From CAYSWK01 sp964434735 (GTDB taxonomy: Archaea > Micrarchaeota > Micrarchaeia > Anstonellales > Bilamarchaeaceae), in contig CAYSWK010000006.1 of assembly GCA_964434735.1 (NCBI GenBank), forward strand, positions 1 to 51,677: DNA of 51,677 nt, given 5' to 3'. Both the position numbers and the translations under genes were made by a program. The notes below the pieces were generated by a model, which was not told where the DNA came from, searched no databases, and was given only the letters and a program-made list of their open reading frames with translations. This document shows, in pieces, positions 15,180-23,694 of this stretch (positions are counted from its first letter, which is position 1; each line of letters starts with the position of its first letter).

Positions 15180-16097
15180 ATGCAATTTCGACATGCGAGA
15201 GTTATCGCTAACCGCTACGCTTCATCATTTACCTATATTTCAGGTTTGGAACGAGTCTTACAAAAGGCAAAACAACGTGATGTGCCGGCTGAAGGAATAC
15301 TTAAAGTCGCAGCTTTGTATGACCTTAAACATAGTACCAAGCAGGATTTTCGGCCTCAGCATCATGCGGCGTACCCTCAGCCGCTTGTTGTCGACATTAA
15401 GGAAAGACAAGAGATTCTTACGTGTGCAGTTGAACGTGCGAATCAACGGTCATTTGGTTTGTCTTTGTTTTATAAAACCTGGAATAACCTTGCGTATGTT
15501 TCCACTGCACTAATAAGCGGGGGTTTTGCCGTTTCTGCAACACTTTCTGCTGCTTTGACTTATTTTGTAAGTACGGCACCTGAATCTGCGTTTTCACAAT
15601 ATACGAACACTTCTCTAGTTCTTACGCTGGCTTCAGCGGGGCTTAGCGTATTTTTTTCAAATGTTTTTGCACATATGCGAAACCTCCGTAAGGCAACTCG
15701 CATGTGTCTTAATACGATTTCATTTGGGTCCATGTATGATGTTGAGCAAGCAGCTGATTTTATGGTGCAAACTACTGCACTGCAACGCGAAGCGCTTGAA
15801 AAAAGGATACAATATGAAGGAAACTGTCTTGAAGCGTATTCTGAAATTTTAGACCTTATTGGAAAGATGGATCGGGATCGTAGGTTTTTTTGGCGCGTAT
15901 ATTCCCTTCGTTTAGAACCGGCTCAAAATGCGTTTCTTGACAATATCGATGATCGTACGTTTATGGATTTGAAATTGACAAAAGCACATCTTGTAGGTAA
16001 TCGTTTGTCCTTACCTTTAGCACTCCATTCACTTGAATTGTCTGCAGGTGTAGACCGGTCTTTAGCAATCGCCATTACGTACGATCGTTCTGAATAA
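15180..16097 (+). CDS. Hypothetical membrane protein with two central transmembrane helices
   Basis: A 305-residue protein I do not recognise. The first 95 residues are soluble and basic, without signal peptide. Two hydrophobic helices follow, at about 105-130 and 143-165, separated by a short Ser/Thr/Pro-rich loop. The C-terminal 130 residues are charged and mainly helical (for example TTALQREALEKRIQYEGNCLEAYSEI). The arrangement suggests both ends face the cytoplasm with a small outside hairpin. It is transcribed alone from a leaderless promoter and converges with the cysteine desulfurase gene with 1 base between stops. Confidence 0.6.
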   Translation: MQFRHARVIANRYASSFTYISGLERVLQKAKQRDVPAEGILKVAALYDLKHSTKQDFRPQHHAAYPQPLVVDIKERQEILTCAVERANQRSFGLSLFYKTWNNLAYVSTALISGGFAVSATLSAALTYFVSTAPESAFSQYTNTSLVLTLASAGLSVFFSNVFAHMRNLRKATRMCLNTISFGSMYDVEQAADFMVQTTALQREALEKRIQYEGNCLEAYSEILDLIGKMDRDRRFFWRVYSLRLEPAQNAFLDNIDDRTFMDLKLTKAHLVGNRLSLPLALHSLELSAGVDRSLAIAITYDRSE

Positions 16098-16098
16098 G

Positions 16099-17277
16099 TT
16101 AGTAAATGGCGGCAACTTTTCCAAGCGCTTCCTTGAATTTTTTGATGTCTTCTTCTGTATTGTACACGTGTGCGCTTGCACGAACCGCACCCTCTTTTGC
16201 ACCGAGTGCATCCATGGCAGGTTGTGCGCAGAAGAACCCTGAACGGACTGCGATGTTTTGCTTGTCAAGCATGAGCGCAAGCTCGTGGGACCTCGCGCCT
16301 TTAATCGTAAAGGCAACAAGTGCGCAGGAAGGTGCTTTTGCAGAATACGTAATTGCATTGACTGATGATACAGCATCAAGCAGTTTTTCCCGTAAATTCT
16401 TTTCGTGCGCTTCAAGTTTATCCATTCCTATTTTTTTAAGATACTCAACTGCCTTTGCAAATCCGAAAATACCAGAATAATGCTGGATGCCCGCTTCAAA
16501 ATGTTCATGGTTTTGAAGGTACTCAACTTTGTCAATTGAGACCGTTTTTACCGTCCCGCCGCCTACCACAAGCGGATTAATTGTTTTAAGTAATTCTTCC
16601 TTTATGATGAGTGCACCTATTCCGGTTGGTGCAAGCATTTTGTGGCCTGAGAATGCTAAAAAGTCGATGTTTTGTTTTTTTACATCTGTTTTTGCGTGAG
16701 GTACGCCTTGTGCACCATCCACACATATACGTGCACCCGCATCGTGTGCGTATTTTGCGATTGCTGTAACATCCTGGAATGCACCGGTTGTGTTGGTTGC
16801 GTAATGCGTTACAATCAATGCCGTTTGTTTGTCAATTGCTTTTTGCCATGTTTCAAGCGGGACAAACCCGTCTTTTGGATGGAGAATCTCTAAGGTAATT
16901 ATGCCTTTGTCGCGTAAGCGCATAAGGGGCAAAAGCACCGAATGATGTTCAAGTACGGTCGTTACTACTTTTTTTCGTTTTGAAAAATCAAAACCGTTTA
17001 CGATTATGTTGATTCCTTCGGTGGTGTTTTTGGTAAAAATAACCTCTTCAGGTTTTGCACTGACGAACGATCCAATTGTTTGGCGTGCAGCATCTATGCG
17101 TTCGGTTGTTTTGCGTCCGAATGCATGCGAGCTTCTTCCGCCGCATGCTCCATACTCTTGATAGTACTCGCATTCTGCATCAATGACTATTTTTGGCTTG
17201 ATGGTTGTGCATGCGCTATCGAGATATACCAGATTTTGATTTTTCACAAGGAATGGGAAATCGTTTTTTACATTCAT
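16099..17277 (-). CDS. sufS: Cysteine desulfurase, SufS/CsdA type (class V aminotransferase)
   Basis: A PLP enzyme of 392 residues that would release sulfur from cysteine as a persulfide for Fe-S cluster or thio-cofactor synthesis. The opening YLDSACTTIKP matches group II desulfurases (usually YLDNAATS). The PLP lysine is Lys213 in FSGHKMLAPTGIG. The catalytic Cys is near residue 350 in RSGFFCAQP, where SufS normally has RSGHHCAQP; both His positions are Phe here. Start ATG 17277 overlaps the stop of the upstream gene as TGATG, indicating translational coupling, so the ORF extension to 17304 is rejected. No SufE or IscU-type acceptor is nearby. Confidence 0.88.
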   Translation of the reverse strand: MNVKNDFPFLVKNQNLVYLDSACTTIKPKIVIDAECEYYQEYGACGGRSSHAFGRKTTERIDAARQTIGSFVSAKPEEVIFTKNTTEGINIIVNGFDFSKRKKVVTTVLEHHSVLLPLMRLRDKGIITLEILHPKDGFVPLETWQKAIDKQTALIVTHYATNTTGAFQDVTAIAKYAHDAGARICVDGAQGVPHAKTDVKKQNIDFLAFSGHKMLAPTGIGALIIKEELLKTINPLVVGGGTVKTVSIDKVEYLQNHEHFEAGIQHYSGIFGFAKAVEYLKKIGMDKLEAHEKNLREKLLDAVSSVNAITYSAKAPSCALVAFTIKGARSHELALMLDKQNIAVRSGFFCAQPAMDALGAKEGAVRASAHVYNTEEDIKKFKEALGKVAAIY

Positions 17278-18215
17278 CAGTTCCACCATTGTCCAAATAA
17301 GCAACCGATTGATTGAACTACGCTTTTTTGGTCGATTTCACAGCGCATTTGGTCATATGTTTTTGGCCCAACTAAGGGCTTTCCGTTCACAAAGAAGGTT
17401 GGTGTTGCGTAAATGTGTGCGCCTTTTCCTTCTTGTACGTATTTTTGCAGTTCCTGTGCCGTTGCGTTTGTATCATAGCAGTTGTTGAATACGACCATAT
17501 CAAGCCCTGATTTGTTTGCAATCTCTTTTATTGCAATTGTTCCGTCAGCAGAGCACACTTCCTGCTGGTCAAATATTCTTTCACGCAATTCCCATTCTTT
17601 TCCCTGGTTTCGGGCGCAAAGTACTGCTTGTGCAGCTTCAAAGCTGTAATTGTGGTTTGGCAGGGGGAATGGTTTGAATACGTAATATACGTCGTTTCTT
17701 TTGAGGAGCTGTTGCACTGTGTCTTCGGCCTTTTTAGTATACGGGCAGGTGAAACATCCGAATTCAATTACTTTATGGGGAGCGTTTGGATTTCCGTATG
17801 CAAGACCGGCATAGGATGTAGGCGTGACAAGGTCAGTCGGTGCGCTAAACCTGCCATAATCGCCGGTCAAATCATTGAGTACGCACGCATTCACTACATC
17901 GGGACCTTCACAGTTGCCGAATTGCCAGAAGTTGTATGCCCCATAGATCATGTACGCAAAGCTTGCAACGCTTAGGATGACAAAAATCCAGGAAAGAACG
18001 GTAAATTGCTTGTTGACGAATTTTGCAAGTGCCGGGAACCTAAGAAGACTTGATACGAGTTGTGATTTTATTTTTTCATCTAACCCCGTATCGCAGGGTT
18101 TGAGCATTAAGGTTCGAAATACGCAGCGAAACCCTTCTTTCGCTAAAGGGCGGTATTTAGCCGAGAAAATCGACATGACTGCAAATACGAAAGCCGCAAC
18201 AATACAAAGAACCAT
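17277..18215 (-). CDS. Membrane-anchored DsbA/thioredoxin-fold oxidoreductase
   Basis: A 312-residue protein with two N-terminal membrane helices (about 2-18 and 72-94), followed by a thioredoxin-fold domain that would face outward. The redox motif is CFTCPYTK near residues 152-158 and the cis-Pro loop is ATPTFFVNGKPLVG near 275-288, as in DsbA and the Thioredoxin_4 family. Several further cysteines occur in the domain (GNCEGP, NACVL, LCARN, EVCSAD, NNCYD), suggesting structural disulfides. It probably forms or rearranges disulfides in secreted proteins; a VKOR or DsbB partner is not in the window. It is upstream of and translationally coupled to the desulfurase gene. Confidence 0.82.
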   Translation of the reverse strand: MVLCIVAAFVFAVMSIFSAKYRPLAKEGFRCVFRTLMLKPCDTGLDEKIKSQLVSSLLRFPALAKFVNKQFTVLSWIFVILSVASFAYMIYGAYNFWQFGNCEGPDVVNACVLNDLTGDYGRFSAPTDLVTPTSYAGLAYGNPNAPHKVIEFGCFTCPYTKKAEDTVQQLLKRNDVYYVFKPFPLPNHNYSFEAAQAVLCARNQGKEWELRERIFDQQEVCSADGTIAIKEIANKSGLDMVVFNNCYDTNATAQELQKYVQEGKGAHIYATPTFFVNGKPLVGPKTYDQMRCEIDQKSVVQSIGCLFGQWWN

Positions 18216-18244
18216 GTGTTCACCAAAATGTATAGTACACGCGA

Positions 18245-18309
18245 TAATGCATTATTAACATTACGGATTGGGCAGGGCGGCATCCTTTGGACATTAAAAC
18301 CCTTTTATC
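18245..18309 (+). promoter_or_regulatory. gatCAB promoter region
   Basis: A TATA-like CTTTTATC at 18302-18309 lies about 27 bases before the gatC ATG at 18329, consistent with a leaderless transcript. Further upstream the perfect 12-bp palindrome ATAATGCATTAT occurs at 18244-18255. It is AT-rich and might be chance or a regulator site. Confidence 0.35.
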
Positions 18310-18328
18310 CATAGGTTTTCCTGGTTTT

Positions 18329-18601
18329 ATGCTTTCAATTGAGGAATTACGTTCGCTGTGCGTGCTTGCCCGTCTTTCACTTACGCAAGAGGAGGAAGTA
18401 CGGTTTCTTAAGGAGCTTAATGGCGTCGTAGGTGTGTTTGATGCGCTTGACAACTTAGAGGTGCCTAAGCTTGTTGATTCAAAACATGTACCAAACACGG
18501 GAACGCGTGAAGATAGTGTGAAGCCGTCTTCCATCGACCCGTTCTCAAACGCAAAGGAAGTCGAACAGGGCAAATTCAAGGCCCCCAAGCTGGTTGAGTA
18601 A
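18329..18601 (+). CDS. gatC: Asp/Glu-tRNA amidotransferase subunit C
   Basis: A 90-residue GatC, the small subunit that wraps GatA and GatB. The N-terminal helical part MLSIEELRSLCVLARLSL matches the family pattern (xxVxxLAxLARLxLxEEE). The C-terminal tail contains the typical R-E-D segment (GTREDSVKPS). The usual family length is 90-100, which favours ATG 18329 over the in-frame ATG at 18287; a TATA element at -27 supports this. It is the first gene of a gatC-gatA-gatB operon, with gatA starting 2 bases after its stop. Confidence 0.9.
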   Translation: MLSIEELRSLCVLARLSLTQEEEVRFLKELNGVVGVFDALDNLEVPKLVDSKHVPNTGTREDSVKPSSIDPFSNAKEVEQGKFKAPKLVE

Positions 18602-18603
18602 CT

Positions 18604-19941
18604 ATGGATCCAAGACAACCCCCTTCGCCCTTGTGTATTCTTATTCCGGATAAACTTGAGCATGCACGTCTTGTGCGGATTCAGCATGATTATTCCTGCT
18701 TCATTACGCTTTTGGATTCAGAATTCAAAACTTACGATTCAGGACCGTTAGCGAAGTACACGCTTTCAGTCAAGGATAATATCTGTACAAAAGGCATTCC
18801 AACCACGTGTGCAAGTGCAATGCTTGCAGATTATAAGCCTCCTTTTAATGCAACCGTAATTGAGCGCGCGCTTTCAAAAGGCGCTCGGATCATAGGTAAA
18901 ACAACGATGGATACGTTTGGGTTTGGCACGTTTGGAACCAATGTAGGAAAGGGAATGCCTGTTGCAAAAAACCCCCATGATCCGTTGCGGGTTGCAGGCG
19001 GTTCAAGTTCTGGAAGCGCAGTTGCAGTTGCAACAATAGACAATCATATTTCAATTGCAGAAAGCACCGGGGGCAGCATTTCATGCCCTGCCGCTTTTTG
19101 TGGCGTAGTCGGGTTTACTCCTACGTATGGCGCCGTAAGCAGGTTTGGTGAAATTGATTATTCTTCAAGTTTGGATAAAATCGGAACAATGGGAAAAACC
19201 GTTGCCGATGCAGAACTTCTTTTTGAGGCGATTGTCGGTAAGGACCCGAGGGAGGAAACAACCATCGATATCGAGCAAAAGGCGCGATCCGTAAAAAAAC
19301 TCGTTATCATCAAGGAACTGCTTGAAGGCGTTGACAAAGGCGTTCTTGACAATTTTTGGTCTTCGGTCAAGAAGATGGGTTTGGCGTACGAGGAAGTCTC
19401 CTTTCCCCTTATCAAGCATTGTATGCCCATTTATTACATTCTTGCAATGGCTGAAAGCTCAAGCAATTTGGCAAAATTAACCGGCTTGCGTTATGGCGCC
19501 CAGGAGGAAATCAAGGGAAGCTTCAACGAATATTTTACTCACATTCGTTCAAATTATTTTAGCCAGGAGGAAAAAAGAAGAATTATTTTAGGTACGTTCG
19601 TTCGCACAAAAGGCTACAGTGACAAATATTACTTGAAGGCACAAGCACTCAAGAAGCAACTTGAAGAGGAGTTTGCAAAGCTCTTTTCAACGCACGATCT
19701 TTTGGTTGCACCAACCATGCCCATTGTTGCGCCTCGTTTTGATGAGGTTTCACAATTGACACCGGTTCAAGTGTATGCGCTTGATGCATTGACTATTCCG
19801 CCAAACCTCGCAGGCTTGCCTCATTTGACTGTTCCAAACGGAAAAGCAAAGGGAATGCCGACCGGGATGCATATTATCGGCCCAAAGACGGCCGACCGGA
19901 CCGTTCTTGCATTCGCAAAATCAGTGGAGGGAAAACTATGA
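18604..19941 (+). CDS. gatA: Asp/Glu-tRNA amidotransferase subunit A (amidase)
   Basis: The glutaminase subunit, which releases ammonia from glutamine for transfer to Asp-tRNA(Asn) or Glu-tRNA(Gln). The 445-residue chain carries the amidase-signature triad: Lys57 in LSVKDNI, the GGSSSGSA run at 132-139 containing the cis-Ser, and Ser158 in STGGSIS. The usual Arg after the nucleophile motif (GGSIR) is Ser here. The C-terminal part ends in LPTGMHIIGP-like sequence (MPTGMHIIGP), normal for GatA. It is slightly shorter than bacterial GatA (about 480) because the N-terminal region is reduced. It overlaps gatB by 4 bases (ATGA). In archaea this enzyme generally serves Asn-tRNA formation, since GatDE makes Gln-tRNA. 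Confidence 0.93.
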   Translation: MDPRQPPSPLCILIPDKLEHARLVRIQHDYSCFITLLDSEFKTYDSGPLAKYTLSVKDNICTKGIPTTCASAMLADYKPPFNATVIERALSKGARIIGKTTMDTFGFGTFGTNVGKGMPVAKNPHDPLRVAGGSSSGSAVAVATIDNHISIAESTGGSISCPAAFCGVVGFTPTYGAVSRFGEIDYSSSLDKIGTMGKTVADAELLFEAIVGKDPREETTIDIEQKARSVKKLVIIKELLEGVDKGVLDNFWSSVKKMGLAYEEVSFPLIKHCMPIYYILAMAESSSNLAKLTGLRYGAQEEIKGSFNEYFTHIRSNYFSQEEKRRIILGTFVRTKGYSDKYYLKAQALKKQLEEEFAKLFSTHDLLVAPTMPIVAPRFDEVSQLTPVQVYALDALTIPPNLAGLPHLTVPNGKAKGMPTGMHIIGPKTADRTVLAFAKSVEGKL

Positions 19942-21326
19942 AACTCACTACTCAGTTTCCCGTTATGATCGGTCTTGAGACTCACGTTGAACTCAACACC
20001 CAAAGCAAGCTTTTCTGTTCCTGTGCGCAAAAAGAAGCTGAAAAGCCAAATCAGAATACGTGCGAGATTTGCCTTGGGTTTCCCGGTTCAAAACCTACTT
20101 TAAACAAAAAGGCGGTTGAACTTGCCACCCGTTTGGGCCAGTTGCTTAACTGTACTATCAATCCCTATTCAACCTTTTCACGAAAAATATATTTTTACCC
20201 GGACCTGGTGAAAAGCTTCCAGATCACCCAGTATGACAAGCCTATCGCTTCAAATGGAAGTTTCGAGCTTGAGAAGAAGAAAATCCGCATTCGAAGGGTT
20301 CATATGGAAGAAGATCCTGGCAAGCTTGAATATGTGGGCGGGCATATTGCAACCGCGCAGTACGTGCTTGTTGATTACAACCGAAGCGGGACGCCGCTTT
20401 GTGAAATCGTTACTGAACCTGATTTTACTTCGGTTGATGAAGCAGTAGAATACGTAAAGAAACTTTTCAATCTTCTTTCATTTGTTGGAATTCTTGACCC
20501 TCATAAGGAAGGGGTGATGCGTACTGACGGCAACGTTTCCATCGCTGGCGGAAAGCGCGTTGAGCTCAAAAACATAACCGGCGCCGATGCGCTTGAAAAG
20601 GCGTTGAAGGCAGAGATTCATCGTCAAACGTTCCTTAAGATGCAAAATAAGCCTATTAACCAGGAGACGAGACAGTATTCGGAGGAAACAGGCACAACTA
20701 TCCTTTTGAGAAGCAAGGAAACAGAAGATGATTACGGGTACATTGAGGAGCCGGATTTGCTTCCATTGGTGCTTGATGAAACATATATTGGTGCAGTTCG
20801 AAAAGGAACTCCTCCCTTGCCTCATGAGCTTAAGGAAAAACTTATGAAGAATCATGCGCTCGATGAACGGACCGCAGGAATCATTTCCTCAAAACGCGGG
20901 TTCTTTGAATACTTTGTTGCGTGTGAAAAACAAGTTCATGATTCATCTTTGGTAAGTCGTTGGCTTGTTGGAGATTTCTTGAAATGCGCAAACTGGCATT
21001 CGCTTGAGATTGATGAATGCCCTTCGCCCTTAGCCTTTTCCGAATTCCTTGTGCACGTAAAGAAAGGCGATATTTCAGAGCGTGAAGGGAAGGAGCTGAT
21101 CAAGAAACTGTTTGAACATAAGGGCAAATCAATCAAGGAACATATGTCTGAAAATTCAATTGACCTTGATGAGGTAATGAGGGAAACGCTTTTGGAACAT
21201 AAGGAAAAGCTTGCGGGAATGGATAAGGAAAAAGCAACTAAATACCTTATTGGAATCATCTTGAAGAAAACCCATTTCAAGGCTGATCCGAAGGAACTTA
21301 GCAAGAAGCTTTCGGGGCTTCTTTAA
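19938..21326 (+). CDS. gatB: Asp/Glu-tRNA amidotransferase subunit B
   Basis: The 462-residue subunit that binds and phosphorylates the misacylated tRNA. Signature pieces include VMIGLETHVELNT at the start, then KLFCSC with Cys-rich zinc site residues (CSCAQK ... CEICLG), the family motif YFYPDLVKSFQITQYD, and DYNRSGTPLCEIVTEPD. The helical and YqeY-like tail domains fill the last 170 residues. Four zinc ligands (Cys31, Cys33, Cys45 and Cys48 approximately) appear intact. It is the last gene of the operon. With the tRNA-Asn gene in the same window it supports an indirect route to Asn-tRNA, though an AsnRS elsewhere cannot be excluded. Confidence 0.94.
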   Translation: MKLTTQFPVMIGLETHVELNTQSKLFCSCAQKEAEKPNQNTCEICLGFPGSKPTLNKKAVELATRLGQLLNCTINPYSTFSRKIYFYPDLVKSFQITQYDKPIASNGSFELEKKKIRIRRVHMEEDPGKLEYVGGHIATAQYVLVDYNRSGTPLCEIVTEPDFTSVDEAVEYVKKLFNLLSFVGILDPHKEGVMRTDGNVSIAGGKRVELKNITGADALEKALKAEIHRQTFLKMQNKPINQETRQYSEETGTTILLRSKETEDDYGYIEEPDLLPLVLDETYIGAVRKGTPPLPHELKEKLMKNHALDERTAGIISSKRGFFEYFVACEKQVHDSSLVSRWLVGDFLKCANWHSLEIDECPSPLAFSEFLVHVKKGDISEREGKELIKKLFEHKGKSIKEHMSENSIDLDEVMRETLLEHKEKLAGMDKEKATKYLIGIILKKTHFKADPKELSKKLSGLL

Positions 21327-21336
21327 CGTGGTTTTT

Positions 21337-21894
21337 ATGACAACACAATCAAGCACAAGCATTGCTTTTCTTGCGGACTTTAATCAGGTGCAACGGGAAT
21401 TGGTGCGGTCATGGGCAGATGGGAGGGACGAACGAATGCGTGCGTACCTTCAAAAAGTGCTTGAGTTTATTGCGCAAGATGTCAGTAACCCTAATACGTA
21501 TGTTTCATTTTCAAAATCCTCGCTTAATACTCTTTTCAGGCAGGTATGCGATGCAATAGGCCTTTCGCAAACAGTATATGTTATTACGGCTGGACGTCAA
21601 GATGCAACTGCGCTTACAGCTAAAGTTTGCAGGGATTCGCTTTTGGCCCTTCAAGAGCTTCTTTCCCTTGCAACCTTTTTAGTTTCAAAGGGTGCAGATA
21701 TCCCAACGGACATTTCTAATCTTGTCAGGAGCGTGCGGGAAGAAATTTCAGACCAGCATGTTTTGCGCGCAGTACGTGAATTAGAAAATGCGTATTCGGT
21801 TCGTGAACTGCAGGGGAAAAAGCCAAGGGAAATAAGTCGTGGCGGAGCAGATGTTTGTGTTGCGGCTAAACCGCGACCACAAGCGGCAAAATAA
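21337..21894 (+). CDS. Hypothetical helical protein after gatB
   Basis: A 185-residue soluble protein that I cannot place in a family. It is predicted to be almost entirely helical, with Leu/Ala-rich amphipathic stretches (for example SLLALQELLSLATFLV) and a basic, flexible tail ending PRPQAAK. It starts at ATG 21337, 10 bases after gatB; an upstream in-frame GTG at 21328 is possible. No strong ribosome binding site is seen, so its expression may depend on readthrough from gatCAB. It is convergent with the secreted hypothetical gene at 21899. Confidence 0.55.
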   Translation: MTTQSSTSIAFLADFNQVQRELVRSWADGRDERMRAYLQKVLEFIAQDVSNPNTYVSFSKSSLNTLFRQVCDAIGLSQTVYVITAGRQDATALTAKVCRDSLLALQELLSLATFLVSKGADIPTDISNLVRSVREEISDQHVLRAVRELENAYSVRELQGKKPREISRGGADVCVAAKPRPQAAK

Positions 21895-21898
21895 TTTC

Positions 21899-22609
21899 TT
21901 ATTCGCATCTTGAGGGCAAACCTATAATTCCAAATACGACAAGTGCATCATCAAAAGTAGGGTCGGTTTGGCGTGCTTCAAGATTGCCAAGGATTCCACA
22001 GATATATGCTTTATCTATCGCATCTATAAGCCCTTTTCTTGCATCGGGGTGAAGGTCAGGTATTTGATCGATGTAGTTTATGATTCCTGTTTTAAGTTCC
22101 TGGTTTGGATTTTGCGTTGCAGCAAGAAAGAGGATTATATCATTGAGCGGATGAGTTGTTTCAAGCACCGATTCAGAAGTTGGGCGTCCAAGCACTTCGT
22201 ATACTTTATCAAAATTCGTTGTTGATAGCAATCTTCCAAGTGCTTCTTGGTTTGTTTCGATCCATGCAAACCTCTCCTGTGCTAAAAGGGTCATTTGCCC
22301 CCAGTATATCTCTGGCAGGGTGCAGTCTCTATCCGGAGTTGGTGAAAATAATTCATCATAGTTCGCAAGTGAATCAGGGGTAATTTCTGTCGTAGTTTCT
22401 TTTTTGACTACAGGCTCGTTTTTTATTGTAGGGGTTCGTTTTTTTACAGTTTGCGTGTTTTCAAAAGTGGGACTTTTGGCAGTGCCTGCATCATGAATTG
22501 CTTCCGTAAGAGGCATTGGGCCTACACGCGCAGTTTGTCGGGGAGTTACTGTTGCGCATATTACCGCGCTGAGTGCTATTGCTCCCGCAATAGCTAACCT
22601 ATTTCGCAT
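21899..22609 (-). CDS. Hypothetical secreted or membrane-anchored protein
   Basis: A 236-residue protein with an N-terminal hydrophobic helix (about residues 6-22) acting as signal or anchor. A Thr/Pro/Lys-rich linker (about 25-75) leads to a C-terminal globular helical domain of about 150 residues. That domain has three cysteines (DCTLPE, YICGIL, SRCE), two of which could pair. I do not recognise the domain. A TATA box on the minus strand (ATTTATAAAC, 22631-22640) lies 22-31 bases before the ATG, so the transcript is probably leaderless. It is divergent from the gene at 22693 across a compact shared promoter. Confidence 0.58.
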   Translation of the reverse strand: MRNRLAIAGAIALSAVICATVTPRQTARVGPMPLTEAIHDAGTAKSPTFENTQTVKKRTPTIKNEPVVKKETTTEITPDSLANYDELFSPTPDRDCTLPEIYWGQMTLLAQERFAWIETNQEALGRLLSTTNFDKVYEVLGRPTSESVLETTHPLNDIILFLAATQNPNQELKTGIINYIDQIPDLHPDARKGLIDAIDKAYICGILGNLEARQTDPTFDDALVVFGIIGLPSRCE

Positions 22610-22630
22610 ACTATTATTGAGATATATAGT

Positions 22631-22671
22631 GTTTATAAATAGATTCTTATGTATATTAATACCTTATAAAT
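22631..22671. promoter_or_regulatory. Divergent leaderless promoters
   Basis: Two TATA boxes are placed almost symmetrically: GTTTATAAAT (22631-22640) for the minus-strand gene starting at 22609 and CTTATAAAT (22664-22672) for the plus-strand gene starting at 22693. Each is 22-31 bases from its start codon, the archaeal distance for a leaderless mRNA. Confidence 0.6.
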
Positions 22672-22692
22672 GATCTATTCAAAGGTATATTT

Positions 22693-23400
22693 ATGGCATT
22701 AAAGCAGGAAGAGGAACAAGAGCGCATTTCAAGCCAGCTTACTATCAAAAGAAACGAGGACGGGTCTTATTTGATTCGATTGAGTGTCAATCCTGATAAA
22801 TTAAAAGGCGGAGAAGCTCTCGAAATAACTCTTAATGAGGCAACGGTTGGTAAACTTGTACGAAAAGCACAAGGCATTAATGTCATTGGCTCGTTAACGG
22901 GTGAGAAGCTTGTAGAACAGGCACTTTCTGAATATGTGCGCGGGCTTGGCCCCAAACTAAAGGAAGGAATCAGGAAATCTCTTTCCCCCCACAATCAAGA
23001 ACTTGCAGCGCGTTTTGATGAGGCAATTCAAAAAATAACTAAGGAGGAGCTTGCACGTGCGGATGCGCCTTTGACTTCAACAGGGAAGGAATTTTCTTAT
23101 AATTCACGAACCAATACGCTTACTTTTCAGATTCCTGATAAGCTTGCACATTTAGGCATTTGTGCAGAATATGTTAAGCAAAATGGCAAACAGGTTTCAA
23201 TTGACACGAGCCCGCCTTTTGTTGCGCAACACATTAAGAATGATACTCAAGAACATGCGGTTGAGTATGTTTCAATGCTTATCGCAAAGAGGCTTTCCGG
23301 AACACAGTTTCCAAGTGAAAGTCTTACAGCAAAAGTAAAGGCGGCTCTTATGGAGCCTATTAAGGAAGCGGTTTTGGCAGTTTCAAAAGATCTTGACTAA
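22693..23400 (+). CDS. Hypothetical soluble protein
   Basis: A 235-residue protein without signal peptide. It appears to have two similar halves of mixed alpha/beta character: residues 12-90 (strand-rich QLTIKRNEDGSYLIRLSV, then helices) and 130-230 (KEFSYNSRTNTLTFQIPDKL, then helices). Both halves begin with a beta hairpin and end with a helix containing an L-A-K or L-V-E pattern, so an ancient internal duplication is possible. I do not recognise the family. It begins from a leaderless promoter and overlaps the convergent zinc-ribbon gene by 4 bases. Confidence 0.55.
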   Translation: MALKQEEEQERISSQLTIKRNEDGSYLIRLSVNPDKLKGGEALEITLNEATVGKLVRKAQGINVIGSLTGEKLVEQALSEYVRGLGPKLKEGIRKSLSPHNQELAARFDEAIQKITKEELARADAPLTSTGKEFSYNSRTNTLTFQIPDKLAHLGICAEYVKQNGKQVSIDTSPPFVAQHIKNDTQEHAVEYVSMLIAKRLSGTQFPSESLTAKVKAALMEPIKEAVLAVSKDLD

Positions 23401-23678
23401 CCGTTAATTAATTCTTCTATTGCCTTGTTGGGAAGATCTCTTTCTTCCGATGCAGATGAACTCGTCGTGTTCATGGTGAGTGAGGTCGTGCTTTCTGGTT
23501 TTGTTTCGCCACCCACAAGTGCAAACGTGATCTGGACGGAGTTTGCGCATCCTGAGCATTTTGCCTGGATTTGCAATTCGGTGAGTGCCAATTCAGTACT
23601 TAATGAAAAGGTGTTTTCCTTTGAACAATTAAGACATCGTGCGGATTTTGTGAAGCTTGCCATAAACTCCACATTCAT
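23397..23678 (-). CDS. Small zinc-ribbon protein
   Basis: A 93-residue protein with two Cys pairs, CLNC (near residue 15-18) and CSGC (near 41-44), spaced as a zinc ribbon. The last 40 residues are Ser/Thr-rich and likely disordered. The frame remains open upstream inside sua5, but starting at ATG 23678 places the whole zinc ribbon in the product and fits the 16-base gap after sua5. It is third in a lysS-sua5-zinc ribbon run on the minus strand. Function is unknown; nucleic-acid or protein binding would be typical. Confidence 0.55.
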   Translation of the reverse strand: MNVEFMASFTKSARCLNCSKENTFSLSTELALTELQIQAKCSGCANSVQITFALVGGETKPESTTSLTMNTTSSSASEERDLPNKAIEELING

Positions 23679-23694
23679 TTGAGCATTAAAAAGC

